Positions 18,016 through 27,641 of a DNA stretch of 64,000 nucleotides are shown one piece after another. A program made the translations under genes and the position numbers. The stretch covers positions 1 to 64,000 of the forward strand of contig CAZKYC010000010.1 of assembly GCA_964556895.1 (NCBI GenBank), given 5' to 3'. Under the pieces are notes generated by a model. It did not search any database. It saw nothing but the letters and a program-made list of their open reading frames with translations, and had not been told where the DNA came from. The DNA is from Hinthialibacter sp964556895. GTDB taxonomy: Bacteria; Hinthialibacterota; Hinthialibacteria; Hinthialibacterales; Hinthialibacteraceae. The first letter of the stretch is position 1; every line of letters starts with the position of its first letter.

Positions 18016-19206
18016 TCATCGGTGTTTCATTAGCGACTGGTATAACTCAACCTGTTTGGGGATGACGACGTCCCAATCATAGGTTGATTCCATCAACGCG
18101 CGGGCGGATTTCTGTAAGTGCATTCGTTTTTGCCCATCACGCAGCAGGTCAATGATCGAGTCGGTGAAGCGCTCGCCCAATTCTCGTACAATCAAATGAA
18201 CGCCATCAGCGAGTTCGAGGCCTTCACAGCCGACAGGCGTGCTGACCAGGGCGCGGCCTGAGGCCATGGATTCTAAAATTTTCAGCCGTATCCCGCCGCC
18301 CACACGCAGCGGCGCCATATACACCCACGCCCGTTTCATATAGTCAGAAATCTCATCGACGCGACCGGTGACATGCACGCCCTCGTTGCCGTCAAATCGC
18401 TGAATATCGCCGGGCGGCCCAGCGCCGACGATCCAACACTCAGCGTTTGGAATCTGAGAGCGAACTTGCGGCCAACATTCGGTTAAAAACACGCGAACAC
18501 CGTCAGCGTTGGGGTAGTATGACATGGTTCCGGTAAACAGAACCGATGGCGGCCCGCCTGGCTCGCTGAGAAATGGGTAAGCTTGTAACTCAACGCCTGG
18601 GGGTTGGTATTGAATGTTAAGGCCAGGCTCATAACCAGCCATCAGGTCACGGTCAATCGGCGAGATCGACAACACCAGGTCAAAGCGGCGACAGGCCGCG
18701 CGCTCAAACTGGCGGGTTCGATGGCCCTCCAGCCAGGCAGCGAACTTCACCAACGGGTTAGGCGACGCGCCTGAATAGCGCAACAATACGTTGCCTTCAA
18801 TGTTTTCTTTGTAATGGACTTTCAGGCACGGCTCATCGCTGGAGACATAGGGCGTAGTATAAAAATTTTGCGCGTGAATGACATCAATTTGCTTCGTTTG
18901 CACCAGCCGCTTTACATAGTGAGCCATCTCGGTGTTATAAAAACGGTGGGCTTTGTAGGGCCAGACCGATAGGCAGGAACGAATCAGCGTCCATGCGTCC
19001 CATTTTGTTTTGGCGGGGAACGCCTTAACGCTTTCACATAGGCGCTCAACCTCAGCGAGGGAATTAAGTTCGTCAGTGTGATGATAGAGACAAGCGATGT
19101 GGACTTCGCAGGTGCGCGCAAACCGTTTGACGGTGTTCCAGGTGACGATGCGCCCGCCGCTGTGCGGGGGAAACGGGATTTGAGGAAGAAGAAATAAGAT
19201 CTTCAC
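18016..19206 (-). CDS. GT4-family glycosyltransferase
   Basis: The 396-residue protein has a GT-B fold. The N-terminal motif is KILFLLPQIPFPPHSGGR; the C-terminal half has VLFTGTMSYYPNADGV, then AWVYMAPLRVGGGIRLKILESMASGRALVSTPVGCEGL, which contains the GT4 donor-binding Glu. The overall pattern resembles glycosyltransferases of exopolysaccharide clusters. No export gene is adjacent, so the substrate is unknown. It starts at GTG, 16 bases after the response regulator gene that precedes it on this strand. Confidence 0.85.
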   Translation of the reverse strand: MKILFLLPQIPFPPHSGGRIVTWNTVKRFARTCEVHIACLYHHTDELNSLAEVERLCESVKAFPAKTKWDAWTLIRSCLSVWPYKAHRFYNTEMAHYVKRLVQTKQIDVIHAQNFYTTPYVSSDEPCLKVHYKENIEGNVLLRYSGASPNPLVKFAAWLEGHRTRQFERAACRRFDLVLSISPIDRDLMAGYEPGLNIQYQPPGVELQAYPFLSEPGGPPSVLFTGTMSYYPNADGVRVFLTECWPQVRSQIPNAECWIVGAGPPGDIQRFDGNEGVHVTGRVDEISDYMKRAWVYMAPLRVGGGIRLKILESMASGRALVSTPVGCEGLELADGVHLIVRELGERFTDSIIDLLRDGQKRMHLQKSARALMESTYDWDVVIPKQVELYQSLMKHR

Positions 19207-19222
19207 AGCGCCATCCGGCCGG

Positions 19223-20458
19223 TCACGCGGTTTGTCCGATCAACGCCAGACAACGAACCGCCGCCGCGCGGACGGATTCGGTTTTTTCGCGTTCGCTAAA
19301 TTCTGGGTGAATGAACGGGTTGCGAAGGTGTTGAAGCCGAATTAACTCGCTGGCGAGTTGGGTCACGCCATTGTCATCGAGCCCCTTCAGGTTGAGGGGG
19401 TTTTTGATGATGACTTTACCCTTGCGGTTTGAAAACTCGTGATGGCGCCCCCAGCAGTATAAAATAACGCCTAAGGCTTTCAGGCCGTCGGGTTTGTATT
19501 TCTCGCGGTGTTTGATGATACGCTCTAATACCTGGCGCGAGATATCAGAGTTGATTTCTAAATTTTGTTGTTGAACAGCGCGAATCAAGTATTGATTAAA
19601 GAACATGTCGAGGTTGCGAAGCGACGTATCATACAACTGGTCGGCTAGTTTCTCGATGTTGCTCGCAGTCAACAGACGGTTGACCTTTCGGCCGATACGC
19701 TGCTTGACTTCATTTTCGACCGCAAACGAATACGAAAACCCAATATTGCGCGAAACTGAAACCGATGACGCGGAGGGCGACTGTTGCAAGTGTTCCGCCA
19801 GGGCCAGCATGGTCTTGGTTTCGTTCTCAAATTTTCCGATTTCAGGCAATTCATTTTTCAGCGACTGAACCGCCGCTTCATAGTCGGCGTCGGTGTAGCC
19901 TTCTTCGTGGGCGCGTTGAGGCATCTCAAGTTGGTCGATCATTTCATAGACCTGGCTCTTGAGGCCTGCGTCGAGTTCTTGTTCTTGAAGCAGCGTCTGT
20001 AATTCATCACGTAACGCGTCTGAATTGCCTTCACTTTGGATGCATTCATCCACGCGCTCATGAAATTGGCGAATGCGGTCGAGCTGGTCAAATATCTTGT
20101 CTAGCCCTTTATAGAGGGTGTCGATTTCCGCGTCGATGCGCGACTTGCTCAACACCAGCATGGCGCCGTATTCACGGGCCAGCGCGCCTTCGTCGAAGGT
20201 CCCCACGGCGGATATCATAATCATCGGCAAGCTGGGGTGAATGCGCTTGACTTCACGAATAAACTGGAGCCCTTCGTCATGCGTACGCATGTCCAAGTCG
20301 GTGATGACCACATTGGGGTCGTGAGAGCCTATGGTTTCGAGGCCGCGGTCCATGTTATCGGCCTCTTGGACCTGGTAGCCCGCAAGAGTCAGGTTTCGTT
20401 TGACCGCCGCGCGGTATTGTGAATTATCATCAACGATCAATAAACGTTTGTTCGACAT
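19223..20458 (-). CDS. Response regulator with HEPN-like C-terminal domain
   Basis: The 411-residue protein begins with a receiver domain (LLIVDDNSQYRAAV, phospho-acceptor in VVITDLDM, Lys in VLSKSR). A long helical linker (about 125-225) and an uncharacterised helical domain (about 230-405) follow. That domain includes LRNPFIHPE, an R-X4-H motif typical of HEPN domains. Many HEPN proteins are RNases or nucleotide-binding regulators, but the motif alone does not prove activity. No DNA-binding or GGDEF/HD-GYP output is present. The start at 20458 is chosen because GGTGAG lies just before it; an in-frame ATG at 20476 abuts the upstream stop. No histidine kinase is adjacent. Confidence 0.75.
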   Translation of the reverse strand: MSNKRLLIVDDNSQYRAAVKRNLTLAGYQVQEADNMDRGLETIGSHDPNVVITDLDMRTHDEGLQFIREVKRIHPSLPMIMISAVGTFDEGALAREYGAMLVLSKSRIDAEIDTLYKGLDKIFDQLDRIRQFHERVDECIQSEGNSDALRDELQTLLQEQELDAGLKSQVYEMIDQLEMPQRAHEEGYTDADYEAAVQSLKNELPEIGKFENETKTMLALAEHLQQSPSASSVSVSRNIGFSYSFAVENEVKQRIGRKVNRLLTASNIEKLADQLYDTSLRNLDMFFNQYLIRAVQQQNLEINSDISRQVLERIIKHREKYKPDGLKALGVILYCWGRHHEFSNRKGKVIIKNPLNLKGLDDNGVTQLASELIRLQHLRNPFIHPEFSEREKTESVRAAAVRCLALIGQTA

Positions 20459-20476
20459 TCTCTCACCAATCCCCAT

Positions 20477-21478
20477 TTAACTTGCTGACAACGGCAGTGA
20501 CACTTGCGCGCCTGAGTCGCGCGATTGATAGGCCGCCAAGGCGACTTCAACCGCTTTCAGCCCATCGCGTCCAGTAATGGGGGGCGTTCCCGGCTGGTCG
20601 ACGATCTTCAGAAACGATTTCACAAGCCCGAGGTTAACGTCATCGCCCCAAAACGCCCATTCACCTTTGACGGCGTCATTATTGTATAGTTCTATCTTTT
20701 GATTAAAAGCGTCGAGGGTAATGCTGCCCTGTTCGCCGACGATCTCCATGGTGACGTCGCCCCAGGTCGGGAACGCCTGGTTGGGCCGCGACCAGGATGT
20801 ATCAAGGGTCGCGAATACGCCGCCTTCAAATTCTAATGACAACAGTCCGGCGTCTTCGACAGCCAGATCAGGGTAAAAGCGTTGTTCCATCTCGGCGTAC
20901 ACAGAGACCACTTCTCGCTTGAGCATCCACCGCCACGCATCAATCACATGAACGGTATGGTCAATCACCGCGCCGCCGCCCGACAGGGCCGGGTCAACAA
21001 ACCAGCCGCCCGGCATGGTTCCACGGTTGGCGCCTTTGAGCGCAATGATGTTTCCGAGTTTTTCTTGTTCAAGCAACTGGCGCACTCGAAACGCAGGCGT
21101 GCTATAGCGGCAAGGAAACGCAATCATCAGCGGCGCCTGGGCCTCGTCGCAAGCGGAGATCATCGTCTGGGCGTCACGGATAGACACGGAGATGGGTTTT
21201 TCACACAGAATCGGCTTCTTGGCGGCGGCGGCCTGTAAGACATGGTCTTTGTGTTTCACATTCTCGCTGCAGACAATGACGCCGTCTGACTCAGCGAGCA
21301 GGCCGATTATGGACTCGAAAAACCTGACGCCCAATTGCCGGCAGGCGTCTTCTCCCCGCGCCGGGTCATCATCATGCACGCCAACAATTTGCGCTTGTTC
21401 GGGCAACTGCTGCAGCGCAGCCGCATAGCTGAACATGTGCATATGGGCGGCGGAGATCAGTCCAATTCGAGAAACCAT
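20477..21478 (-). CDS. Gfo/Idh/MocA family oxidoreductase (first of pair)
   Basis: The 333-residue protein has an N-terminal Rossmann fold (RIGLISAAHMHMFSYAAAL), the CEKPIS motif with the conserved catalytic Lys, and a C-terminal alpha/beta substrate domain (GGGAVIDHTVHVIDAWRWM, with the His of the family). Members oxidise or reduce sugars, inositols and sugar acids with NAD(P). Nucleotide-binding glycines are less regular than usual (AAHMH instead of GxGxxG). It is 10 bases downstream of a second member of the same family, so they may handle successive steps or partner substrates. Substrate unknown. Confidence 0.88.
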   Translation of the reverse strand: MVSRIGLISAAHMHMFSYAAALQQLPEQAQIVGVHDDDPARGEDACRQLGVRFFESIIGLLAESDGVIVCSENVKHKDHVLQAAAAKKPILCEKPISVSIRDAQTMISACDEAQAPLMIAFPCRYSTPAFRVRQLLEQEKLGNIIALKGANRGTMPGGWFVDPALSGGGAVIDHTVHVIDAWRWMLKREVVSVYAEMEQRFYPDLAVEDAGLLSLEFEGGVFATLDTSWSRPNQAFPTWGDVTMEIVGEQGSITLDAFNQKIELYNNDAVKGEWAFWGDDVNLGLVKSFLKIVDQPGTPPITGRDGLKAVEVALAAYQSRDSGAQVSLPLSAS

Positions 21479-21488
21479 CGCGTTTCCT

Positions 21489-22478
21489 TTAGGCTACGGC
21501 GCCAAGATTGGCCGGCGCCTGGTTTTGTAGTGAATGAAGCGCGGCGTCTGCCAGCCGCAAGGCGCCTAGCGCTTCTTCGCCGGAACAGGGGTTCTCGCCT
21601 ACGCCTTCGAGATGCTGTTTAAAGCGCTCTAACATTTCATAATGAGCGGGTTTGATCACCGGGCTTTCGGTAAAGTAGCTGCGCCCGCCGCTTTTAAAAT
21701 CAATCAGCGAAACCTGAAGCGCCCAGGCGTTTTGGTTGTCATATCGCAGCAGGCCTTTGTCGCCCGCCGCTTCGGCCTGTAAGCAAAACTGGCCGTAATG
21801 GCACCACGACGACTCGATGTGAGCAATAGCGCCGTTTGATAAGCGCAAGACAGCCAAAGCGTAATCGAGTTGTTTGGTATCAGCGGCGCCCTGCATACCG
21901 CGGCAAAATACGCGTTGAACAGGGCCAAAACACCAGTGCAAAAAATCAAACTCATGAATCATCGCGTCGAGAATGACCCCTCCGCTGGAAGCCGAGTTTG
22001 AATACCAGCCGCGCGGGTGAGGAGTGCGGCGCGACAGGCGGACCACGCCGGGCGTTCCGATGGCGCCGTCGGCGATGCGCTCGCGCATCATGGCGTACTC
22101 GCGATAGCCCCGAAGCGAGTGGCCGACGGTCAGGTGCAACCCTTTTTGGTTGGCGATTTTGACCAGTTCTTCGCCTTCGTTGGCGTCGCGGGCGAGCGGG
22201 GTTTCGACATACACATGCTTGCCTGCTTCAAGCGCGTTGCGAACATGAAAGAAATGAAACGGCGTCGGCGCGGCGATAATCACGGCGTCGATGTCGCTGC
22301 GCTCTAACAGAGACTGGGCGTCGCCCACCGCCATCGCGTTTAGCGGCGCCGCGACTTTTTCGGCGCTGCCGGGATGAGTATCGGCGACAGCCGCAAGAGA
22401 CGCCCCGGAGATATGCTGGACAGATTCTGCATGCGCGCATCCTACATTGCCCGCGCCAATCAAACCGAAACGGACCAT
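21489..22478 (-). CDS. Gfo/Idh/MocA family oxidoreductase (second of pair)
   Basis: The 329-residue protein has the standard Rossmann motif RFGLIGAGNVGCAHAESV. The usual EKP motif is replaced by VETPLA, so the catalytic Lys of that motif is missing at this position. The C-terminal domain has GGVILDAMIHEFDFLHWCFG. Loss of the EKP Lys occurs in some family members with altered catalysis. It leads a - strand group with the adjacent oxidoreductase, the response regulator and the GT4 gene. Sugar or cyclitol oxidation is likely; the substrate cannot be read from the sequence. Confidence 0.87.
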   Translation of the reverse strand: MVRFGLIGAGNVGCAHAESVQHISGASLAAVADTHPGSAEKVAAPLNAMAVGDAQSLLERSDIDAVIIAAPTPFHFFHVRNALEAGKHVYVETPLARDANEGEELVKIANQKGLHLTVGHSLRGYREYAMMRERIADGAIGTPGVVRLSRRTPHPRGWYSNSASSGGVILDAMIHEFDFLHWCFGPVQRVFCRGMQGAADTKQLDYALAVLRLSNGAIAHIESSWCHYGQFCLQAEAAGDKGLLRYDNQNAWALQVSLIDFKSGGRSYFTESPVIKPAHYEMLERFKQHLEGVGENPCSGEEALGALRLADAALHSLQNQAPANLGAVA

Positions 22479-22544
22479 ACCAGCCGCTCCTTACTTCAGG
22501 ATAATGTGGTTGTGAATAGACACGATGAATGTACGTCTATGATG

Positions 22545-24200
22545 CTACATTCGTTCGGGCGCATCAACCTTTAACAAGTCCAAGCCATTTCGCATGACCT
22601 GTCTCACCGCCAATACAAGGTGAAGACGGGAGGCGCTGCCCTCTGGGTCGCTTGCGTCTAATACGCGCTGGACCTGGTAGTAGCCATGAAAGGCTTTCGC
22701 CAGGTCTTCGAGATAGGCCGGGACCTGATGGAGCTCTAACTTTTCGGCGGCGTCCATCACCACCTGTGGAAAATAAAACAGCTTCAACAACAACAAGCGC
22801 TCGCGTTCAGCGGTCAACACGTCAGGGTTGTAATCACCCAAAGTAAACGGCACGCCCTTCTCGTCGGTCTTCTCTTGCATACTGCAAGCGCGGGCGTGGA
22901 CGTATTGTAAGTAATAGACGGGGTTCTCCATCGACTGTTGTTTGGCCAGATCCCAGTCAAACACCATTTGAGAGTTGTAACTGCGTTGGGCGAAGAAATA
23001 GCGCGCCACGTCAGCGCCCAGTTCGTCAACCATTTCAGCCAGGGTCATAAACTGGCCTTCACGGGTCGAGAGTTTGATTTTTTCGCCGCTGCGCTGAATA
23101 CTCACCATTTGGTTTAACAGATAAATCAAGTTTGAGATGTCATAGTCAAACACGCTGAGCGCGATTTTCACCCGTTCGACCTGGCTGTGGTGGTCGTGGC
23201 CCATGACGTTAACCAGGCGGTCAAACCCACGCGAATATTTATCGCAGTGATAGGCGATATCCGGCGTCACATAGGTCGGCTCGCCGTCGCTTTTGACCAA
23301 TACCCGGTCTTTGTCGTCGCCATGGCCGGTGGTCTTGAGCCAGACGGCGTTTTCTTTTTCATAGGTCGCGCCTCTGGCGGCGAGATCGTCTAAGGTCTTT
23401 TGTACAGCGCCGCTTTCGTGCAACGTATGCTCGCTAAATGTCGTATTGAAATCCACCCGCAATCGGCGCAGGTCGTCCATGATGATCGACATCAATACAT
23501 CGGCGGCGAATTCGGTAAACGGGCGCCAGTCGTCACAGTCGATCAGTTCATCGCCTTTGGCGCATTTCAGGCCCGCCGCGATAATGCGGATATAGTCGCC
23601 TTTGTAGCCGTTCTCAGGCAGTTCGGCGTCGCGGCCAAACAGTTGCAGATAGCGCGTTCTCACCGAGCGGCCCAACATCTCCATCTGGACGCCCGCGTCG
23701 TTGTAATAGTATTCACGGGTTACGTCATACCCGACCGCATTCAATAATTCCGCCGCGCCGTCGCCGACAATGGCGCCGCGCACATGGCCGACATGAAGCG
23801 GCCCGGTCGGATTGGCGCTGACAAACTCAACCAGAGCGGTTTTCCCTTCATATTTTGTTGAACGGCCATACCCTGCCCCGTCTTTGATGATGAAGTTGAG
23901 CATGTCAATCAAAATTGAGTTTGAAACGGTGACGTTGATAAACCCTGGCCCGGCGATTTCAGCCTTGCCGACATGTTCGTCTTGAAAAAGCGCGTCTACA
24001 AAGGCTTGGGCCAACTCACGCGGGGGTTTTTTACAGGGCTTGGCCAATACCATCGCCGCGTTGGTTGACAGGTCGCCGTGGGCCGGGTCTTTGGTTGGTG
24101 TGAACTCAAGAGTTGGCCGTTGGACGTCAATATCTGCTGCTAGTTTCTCGGCTGTCTGGGCCAAAACGGCGTTGAGCCGTTGGGTTACATCATAATACAC
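22545..24200 (-). CDS. argS: Arginyl-tRNA synthetase
   Basis: The 551-residue class I synthetase has the HIGH-type motif PTGPLHVGHVRGAIVGD, the IKLSTREG loop that replaces KMSKS, and the C-terminal DALR anticodon-binding domain ending HLVLAVRQVMRNGLDLL. It charges tRNA-Arg with arginine. The start is placed at GTG 24200, 9 bases after a GGAGG site; a GTG at 24218 is possible. The first 11 bases overlap the end of the upstream glycosidase gene, so expression may depend on that gene's transcript. Confidence 0.96.
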   Translation of the reverse strand: MYYDVTQRLNAVLAQTAEKLAADIDVQRPTLEFTPTKDPAHGDLSTNAAMVLAKPCKKPPRELAQAFVDALFQDEHVGKAEIAGPGFINVTVSNSILIDMLNFIIKDGAGYGRSTKYEGKTALVEFVSANPTGPLHVGHVRGAIVGDGAAELLNAVGYDVTREYYYNDAGVQMEMLGRSVRTRYLQLFGRDAELPENGYKGDYIRIIAAGLKCAKGDELIDCDDWRPFTEFAADVLMSIIMDDLRRLRVDFNTTFSEHTLHESGAVQKTLDDLAARGATYEKENAVWLKTTGHGDDKDRVLVKSDGEPTYVTPDIAYHCDKYSRGFDRLVNVMGHDHHSQVERVKIALSVFDYDISNLIYLLNQMVSIQRSGEKIKLSTREGQFMTLAEMVDELGADVARYFFAQRSYNSQMVFDWDLAKQQSMENPVYYLQYVHARACSMQEKTDEKGVPFTLGDYNPDVLTAERERLLLLKLFYFPQVVMDAAEKLELHQVPAYLEDLAKAFHGYYQVQRVLDASDPEGSASRLHLVLAVRQVMRNGLDLLKVDAPERM

Positions 24201-26937
24201 GCTCAAAAACCTCCACACTCACCGGGCCAATGATTCCCGCCGGACGAGTCTCGACAGAACTACGGTTATGGTTCTGATTGGCGACATGAAATACCAACAA
24301 ATTTTGACCGGCTTTGACGGTCCCGGTGATATCAAGGCGCCAGGGCGCGCGCCAACACTTGCCGGCGCGTTCTCCGTTGATGTATACATCCACCGCAGAA
24401 CAGACGTCAGTGAATGATAACACCATTCGGCGGTTGACATGCTCTTCGGGCACAACGACATTCTGGCGATAGACGCCGACGCCCGCGTAAAACAGATAGC
24501 CATTTTCAGCCCACGACTCAGCGGGCATCTTGAGCGAAGGCGCCGTCAAAAAGAGTTCGGCGTCTTGTTCGATAATCGAAAAGTCGCCGTGCAGCCAACA
24601 CGGGCCGGGCGCGGGGAGAGGTTCGCCCCATTTCACGCTGCGCAGCACTTCCAGGGTGTTTCGGCCCAACACCAGAAATGGCTCAATGGGAATTTTGGCC
24701 GCGCCGCAATCGACATCAAAATCAACATAGCCGCCGTTAATGGTGACCACATCGTTTATATCCAACCCATACGCGACCAATATGAAAGGGTCAAACAACT
24801 CCAAGAGTTGAAACCACGCGGTGTAGCGGTGTTCCATCATACATTCGCCGGGACGCGCGGTCGGGTCGGCGGTTTGTGAGATCATCCATTCATGAATGAG
24901 CAAGTCATTGCCGTTCTGGGCGTGGAAAAAGAACGGTTGCGGCGCCTCGATCGCGTCGCGTTTGGTTTGGGGCGGCTCGACCAAAATGGATGAATCTGGC
25001 TCGGTGTTACAGGCGGCAAGAAACAGCGAGCCATTGACTTCGACCTCGACGGGCAGCGCAGCGTTTGCTTGGGTTTCATGGATGATTTTCCCTGTCGCCA
25101 GATCAACGGCGTAGGCGGTTTGAGCAAAGTCAGGGACGACAACCGATTCAAGAAAACGGTCAGTAGAAGAATTAGACAACAAGTAGGCCGGGCCTTCGCT
25201 CGACTCAAACGCGCGAATTCGCAGCCATGGCTTGCCTGGCGTCCAGGTGAAGATGGGGCGCACCCATTCTTGTAAGGTTGACAGCCAGTCGTCCGCAGCG
25301 AATTTAAGCGTATCGCATTCATCCATCATCTGTCGAATTCGAGGTTCACTCGATTCACACGCCCCTGTTTGAGTAACAAGGGCTGGAAACCGTTGGGCAA
25401 ACAATACCAAACCACCCTGTATGGCCAACTCTTCGATTCGCTGAATGACCGTCTCTGAAAGCAGCACCGCGTTGGCGATCAAAAAGACGGTATACCGTCG
25501 TGTTGAGCCGTCAGGCGCCCTCAATACGAAAAAGCCTTCTTCATCGACTTGAAGCGCATCTAATTTAGAATCAGGCATCCAATCAAATGGATACCCTGAC
25601 GACTGGAGCGCGTCTTCGGTGTCGCGCAGCGTTTGTTCCCACTGGGCGGCTAGAAAGCGGGCATCTGGTTCCAGCGAAAACGCCGACTGGGCTAAGTTGA
25701 ATGGGTCAAGGGCCAATACAGAGATTTCCGCCGAACCTGATTGGGCGATAGCGGCGATGCGCGCGATGTATTGATTGAGTTGGTCGACCCAGGGTTCTAA
25801 CGGCTCATCGGCGCCATCGGCCGACTCGCTGTTCTGGAGTGGAGTTGCGACCAGGCCAGGATAAAAATTGACCAAACGGCGGGCGCCGTGTAGGTATTCG
25901 CGGTCGGCGACAGCCGCCAAATCGGCCAATGACTCATAGTCGTCATCCCCAAGGACGCCCCAGCCTGGCCCGCCGTTGAGCCAATCCAACACTGGGGCTG
26001 AGGGCGGCAGTGGAGAACTGGGGAACGGGGGGGCGTTCCACTCAGACAGCCCGGTGAACGTCCAGTGCATTCTCTCAGAAATTTCCGCCAAAGGGCCAAG
26101 TAACGCATCGCGCCATAGTTTTTGCAGCGCGCTGCGATAGCGCCAACGGTGGGCCTCGCCGCCAGGATCGTCAACAAATAAAAACGGCAGCGACTCAAGA
26201 GCGTCTGACTGAAACAACAATGTAAACGCGTCAGTAAATTCTTTTCCCCACGGCGCTGTCATTGGCCCGCTGAAATCAACGTCTTCAGGCGGCAGGTAGA
26301 CGCCGTCAACCAACGAGCGTTCTTCTCGAAATATGTCCGCCAACAAGCCAAAGGTCTCATGGTAAAGCGCCCGAATGGCGTCGGCGCTAAATGGGTTAAT
26401 TCGGTCTGCGGCGTCAAACGTCTCAAACGCCCAAAAGCGGTCAACCGCAAGCGGGACCATGCCCTCAACCACGCCGCCGCGGTGGAGTTGTGAGATATCC
26501 ATAGCGCGGCCGCCTTCGGTCAAACCGAGAACAAGGGCGTTTTCGGGGCGGTGGTCGAGTTGCCACCGAACTGATTCGCCAGACAACACGTCCTTACGGT
26601 CGATATATTGGACCAGCGGCAAGCGGTGTTGCGGTTCAGATAAGGCCAACTCCCTCGCAATAGAGCCATGGATGAATAACGGGCCTCCATGAATCCATAC
26701 GCTCAGCCCGAGTTCGCGGGCGCGTTGCATGGCGGGAAAATAAAAGCCGGGCGCTTGTTGTTCAAGCAAGAGAACTTCCACACTGATGTCATCCAACAAC
26801 ACTCCACCCCATCCGCGGTCGCGCAACAAGCGCAATTGGCGGTCAACGTCAGCCGGCTCCCAATTGGGGTTCGGCGACCAGATGGTAATAGGCCGCGCAT
26901 TGGGCGGCGGTCGGTTTATCGATTCAAGCCAGTTCAT
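24190..26937 (-). CDS. Large glycoside hydrolase, GH106/GH2-sugar-binding type
   Basis: The 915-residue protein opens with PPPNARPITIWSPNPNWEP and RDRGWGGVLLDDI, similar to the entry motif of GH106-like alpha-L-rhamnosidases. It then has a barrel region, a glutamine-amidotransferase-like middle part (about 440-600) and a C-terminal beta-sandwich (about 800-910) of the GH2 sugar-binding kind (MVLSFTDVCSAVDVYINGER). No signal peptide is seen, so it may act in the cytoplasm on imported oligosaccharides. Rhamnosidase activity is a family-level guess. Its 3' end overlaps argS, an odd pairing of a catabolic with an essential gene. Confidence 0.7.
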   Translation of the reverse strand: MNWLESINRPPPNARPITIWSPNPNWEPADVDRQLRLLRDRGWGGVLLDDISVEVLLLEQQAPGFYFPAMQRARELGLSVWIHGGPLFIHGSIARELALSEPQHRLPLVQYIDRKDVLSGESVRWQLDHRPENALVLGLTEGGRAMDISQLHRGGVVEGMVPLAVDRFWAFETFDAADRINPFSADAIRALYHETFGLLADIFREERSLVDGVYLPPEDVDFSGPMTAPWGKEFTDAFTLLFQSDALESLPFLFVDDPGGEAHRWRYRSALQKLWRDALLGPLAEISERMHWTFTGLSEWNAPPFPSSPLPPSAPVLDWLNGGPGWGVLGDDDYESLADLAAVADREYLHGARRLVNFYPGLVATPLQNSESADGADEPLEPWVDQLNQYIARIAAIAQSGSAEISVLALDPFNLAQSAFSLEPDARFLAAQWEQTLRDTEDALQSSGYPFDWMPDSKLDALQVDEEGFFVLRAPDGSTRRYTVFLIANAVLLSETVIQRIEELAIQGGLVLFAQRFPALVTQTGACESSEPRIRQMMDECDTLKFAADDWLSTLQEWVRPIFTWTPGKPWLRIRAFESSEGPAYLLSNSSTDRFLESVVVPDFAQTAYAVDLATGKIIHETQANAALPVEVEVNGSLFLAACNTEPDSSILVEPPQTKRDAIEAPQPFFFHAQNGNDLLIHEWMISQTADPTARPGECMMEHRYTAWFQLLELFDPFILVAYGLDINDVVTINGGYVDFDVDCGAAKIPIEPFLVLGRNTLEVLRSVKWGEPLPAPGPCWLHGDFSIIEQDAELFLTAPSLKMPAESWAENGYLFYAGVGVYRQNVVVPEEHVNRRMVLSFTDVCSAVDVYINGERAGKCWRAPWRLDITGTVKAGQNLLVFHVANQNHNRSSVETRPAGIIGPVSVEVFERVL

Positions 26938-26962
26938 TTTGTAGAATTTATCCAGTATTTAA

Positions 26963-27033
26963 TTAACGAACCATAGAGCGTATGGTATCAGCGGGTGCAA
27001 TCTGACCGAAGGGTGAAAAATAGAGTTCGTTAA
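26963..27033. repeat. Widely spaced inverted repeat in intergenic gap
   Basis: TTAACGAAC (26963-26971) and GTTCGTTAA (27025-27033) form a perfect 9-bp inverted repeat with a 53-base interval. It lies in the 260-base gap between rimI and the glycosidase gene, upstream of the glycosidase start. It might be regulatory or a small repeat element. Nothing else is recognisable in the gap. Confidence 0.4.
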
Positions 27034-27197
27034 CGGTATCCAGAATTGTGTGCGGATTGAGTTTTTATAACTGTATCTATCGCTGTCCGCTGCGGCGGAT
27101 TCGGGCGCGCTTTACGCACATTTTTTTGACAAACGCTCTAATTCAATTTGAGAAATAGGATCCAAAGCCCAGATGTGCCTTAATAAAGGACGCTCCG

Positions 27198-27641
27198 CTA
27201 CAACAGAAGTTCTAACAACAAAGCGTCTTCGACCGGGTCTTCATAATACCGCTGGCGGCGGCCTGTTTGAGAAAAGCCCAACCCGTGATAAAACGCCCGC
27301 GCAGATTCATTTGACTCGCGCACTTCAAGAACGGCGCGCTGGGCCTGTTGTTGTCTGCCAATCTGGATCGCGTCGTTTATCAGCTGTGTCGCGATTCGCT
27401 GGCGGCGATGGTCAGGATGAATGGCGATATTGGTGATTTGAATTTCATCGTGTGGAAACATCCAGAACATGCAATAGCCGACCAATGTCGTATCAACTTT
27501 CGCCCCACGAAGGTAATTGAATTTGTCGACCTGAAATTCGGCTTCGAAAAACTCACGCTTCCAGGGGTCGCCGAATGACTGGTTTTCAATGGCGCAGATT
27601 GCATCCAGGTCGTCAGGCGACAAGTCGACGAGTTGAATCAT
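27198..27641 (-). CDS. rimI: Ribosomal-protein alanine N-acetyltransferase RimI
   Basis: The 147-residue GNAT-fold protein has the acetyl-CoA loop HPDHRRQRIATQLI, the motif EVRESNESARAFYHGLGF and the C-terminal RRQRYYEDPVEDALLLEL typical of RimI. It acetylates the N-terminal Ala of ribosomal protein bS18. rimI commonly follows tsaB, as it does here with an ATGA overlap, which supports the name. Confidence 0.93.
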   Translation of the reverse strand: MIQLVDLSPDDLDAICAIENQSFGDPWKREFFEAEFQVDKFNYLRGAKVDTTLVGYCMFWMFPHDEIQITNIAIHPDHRRQRIATQLINDAIQIGRQQQAQRAVLEVRESNESARAFYHGLGFSQTGRRQRYYEDPVEDALLLELLL

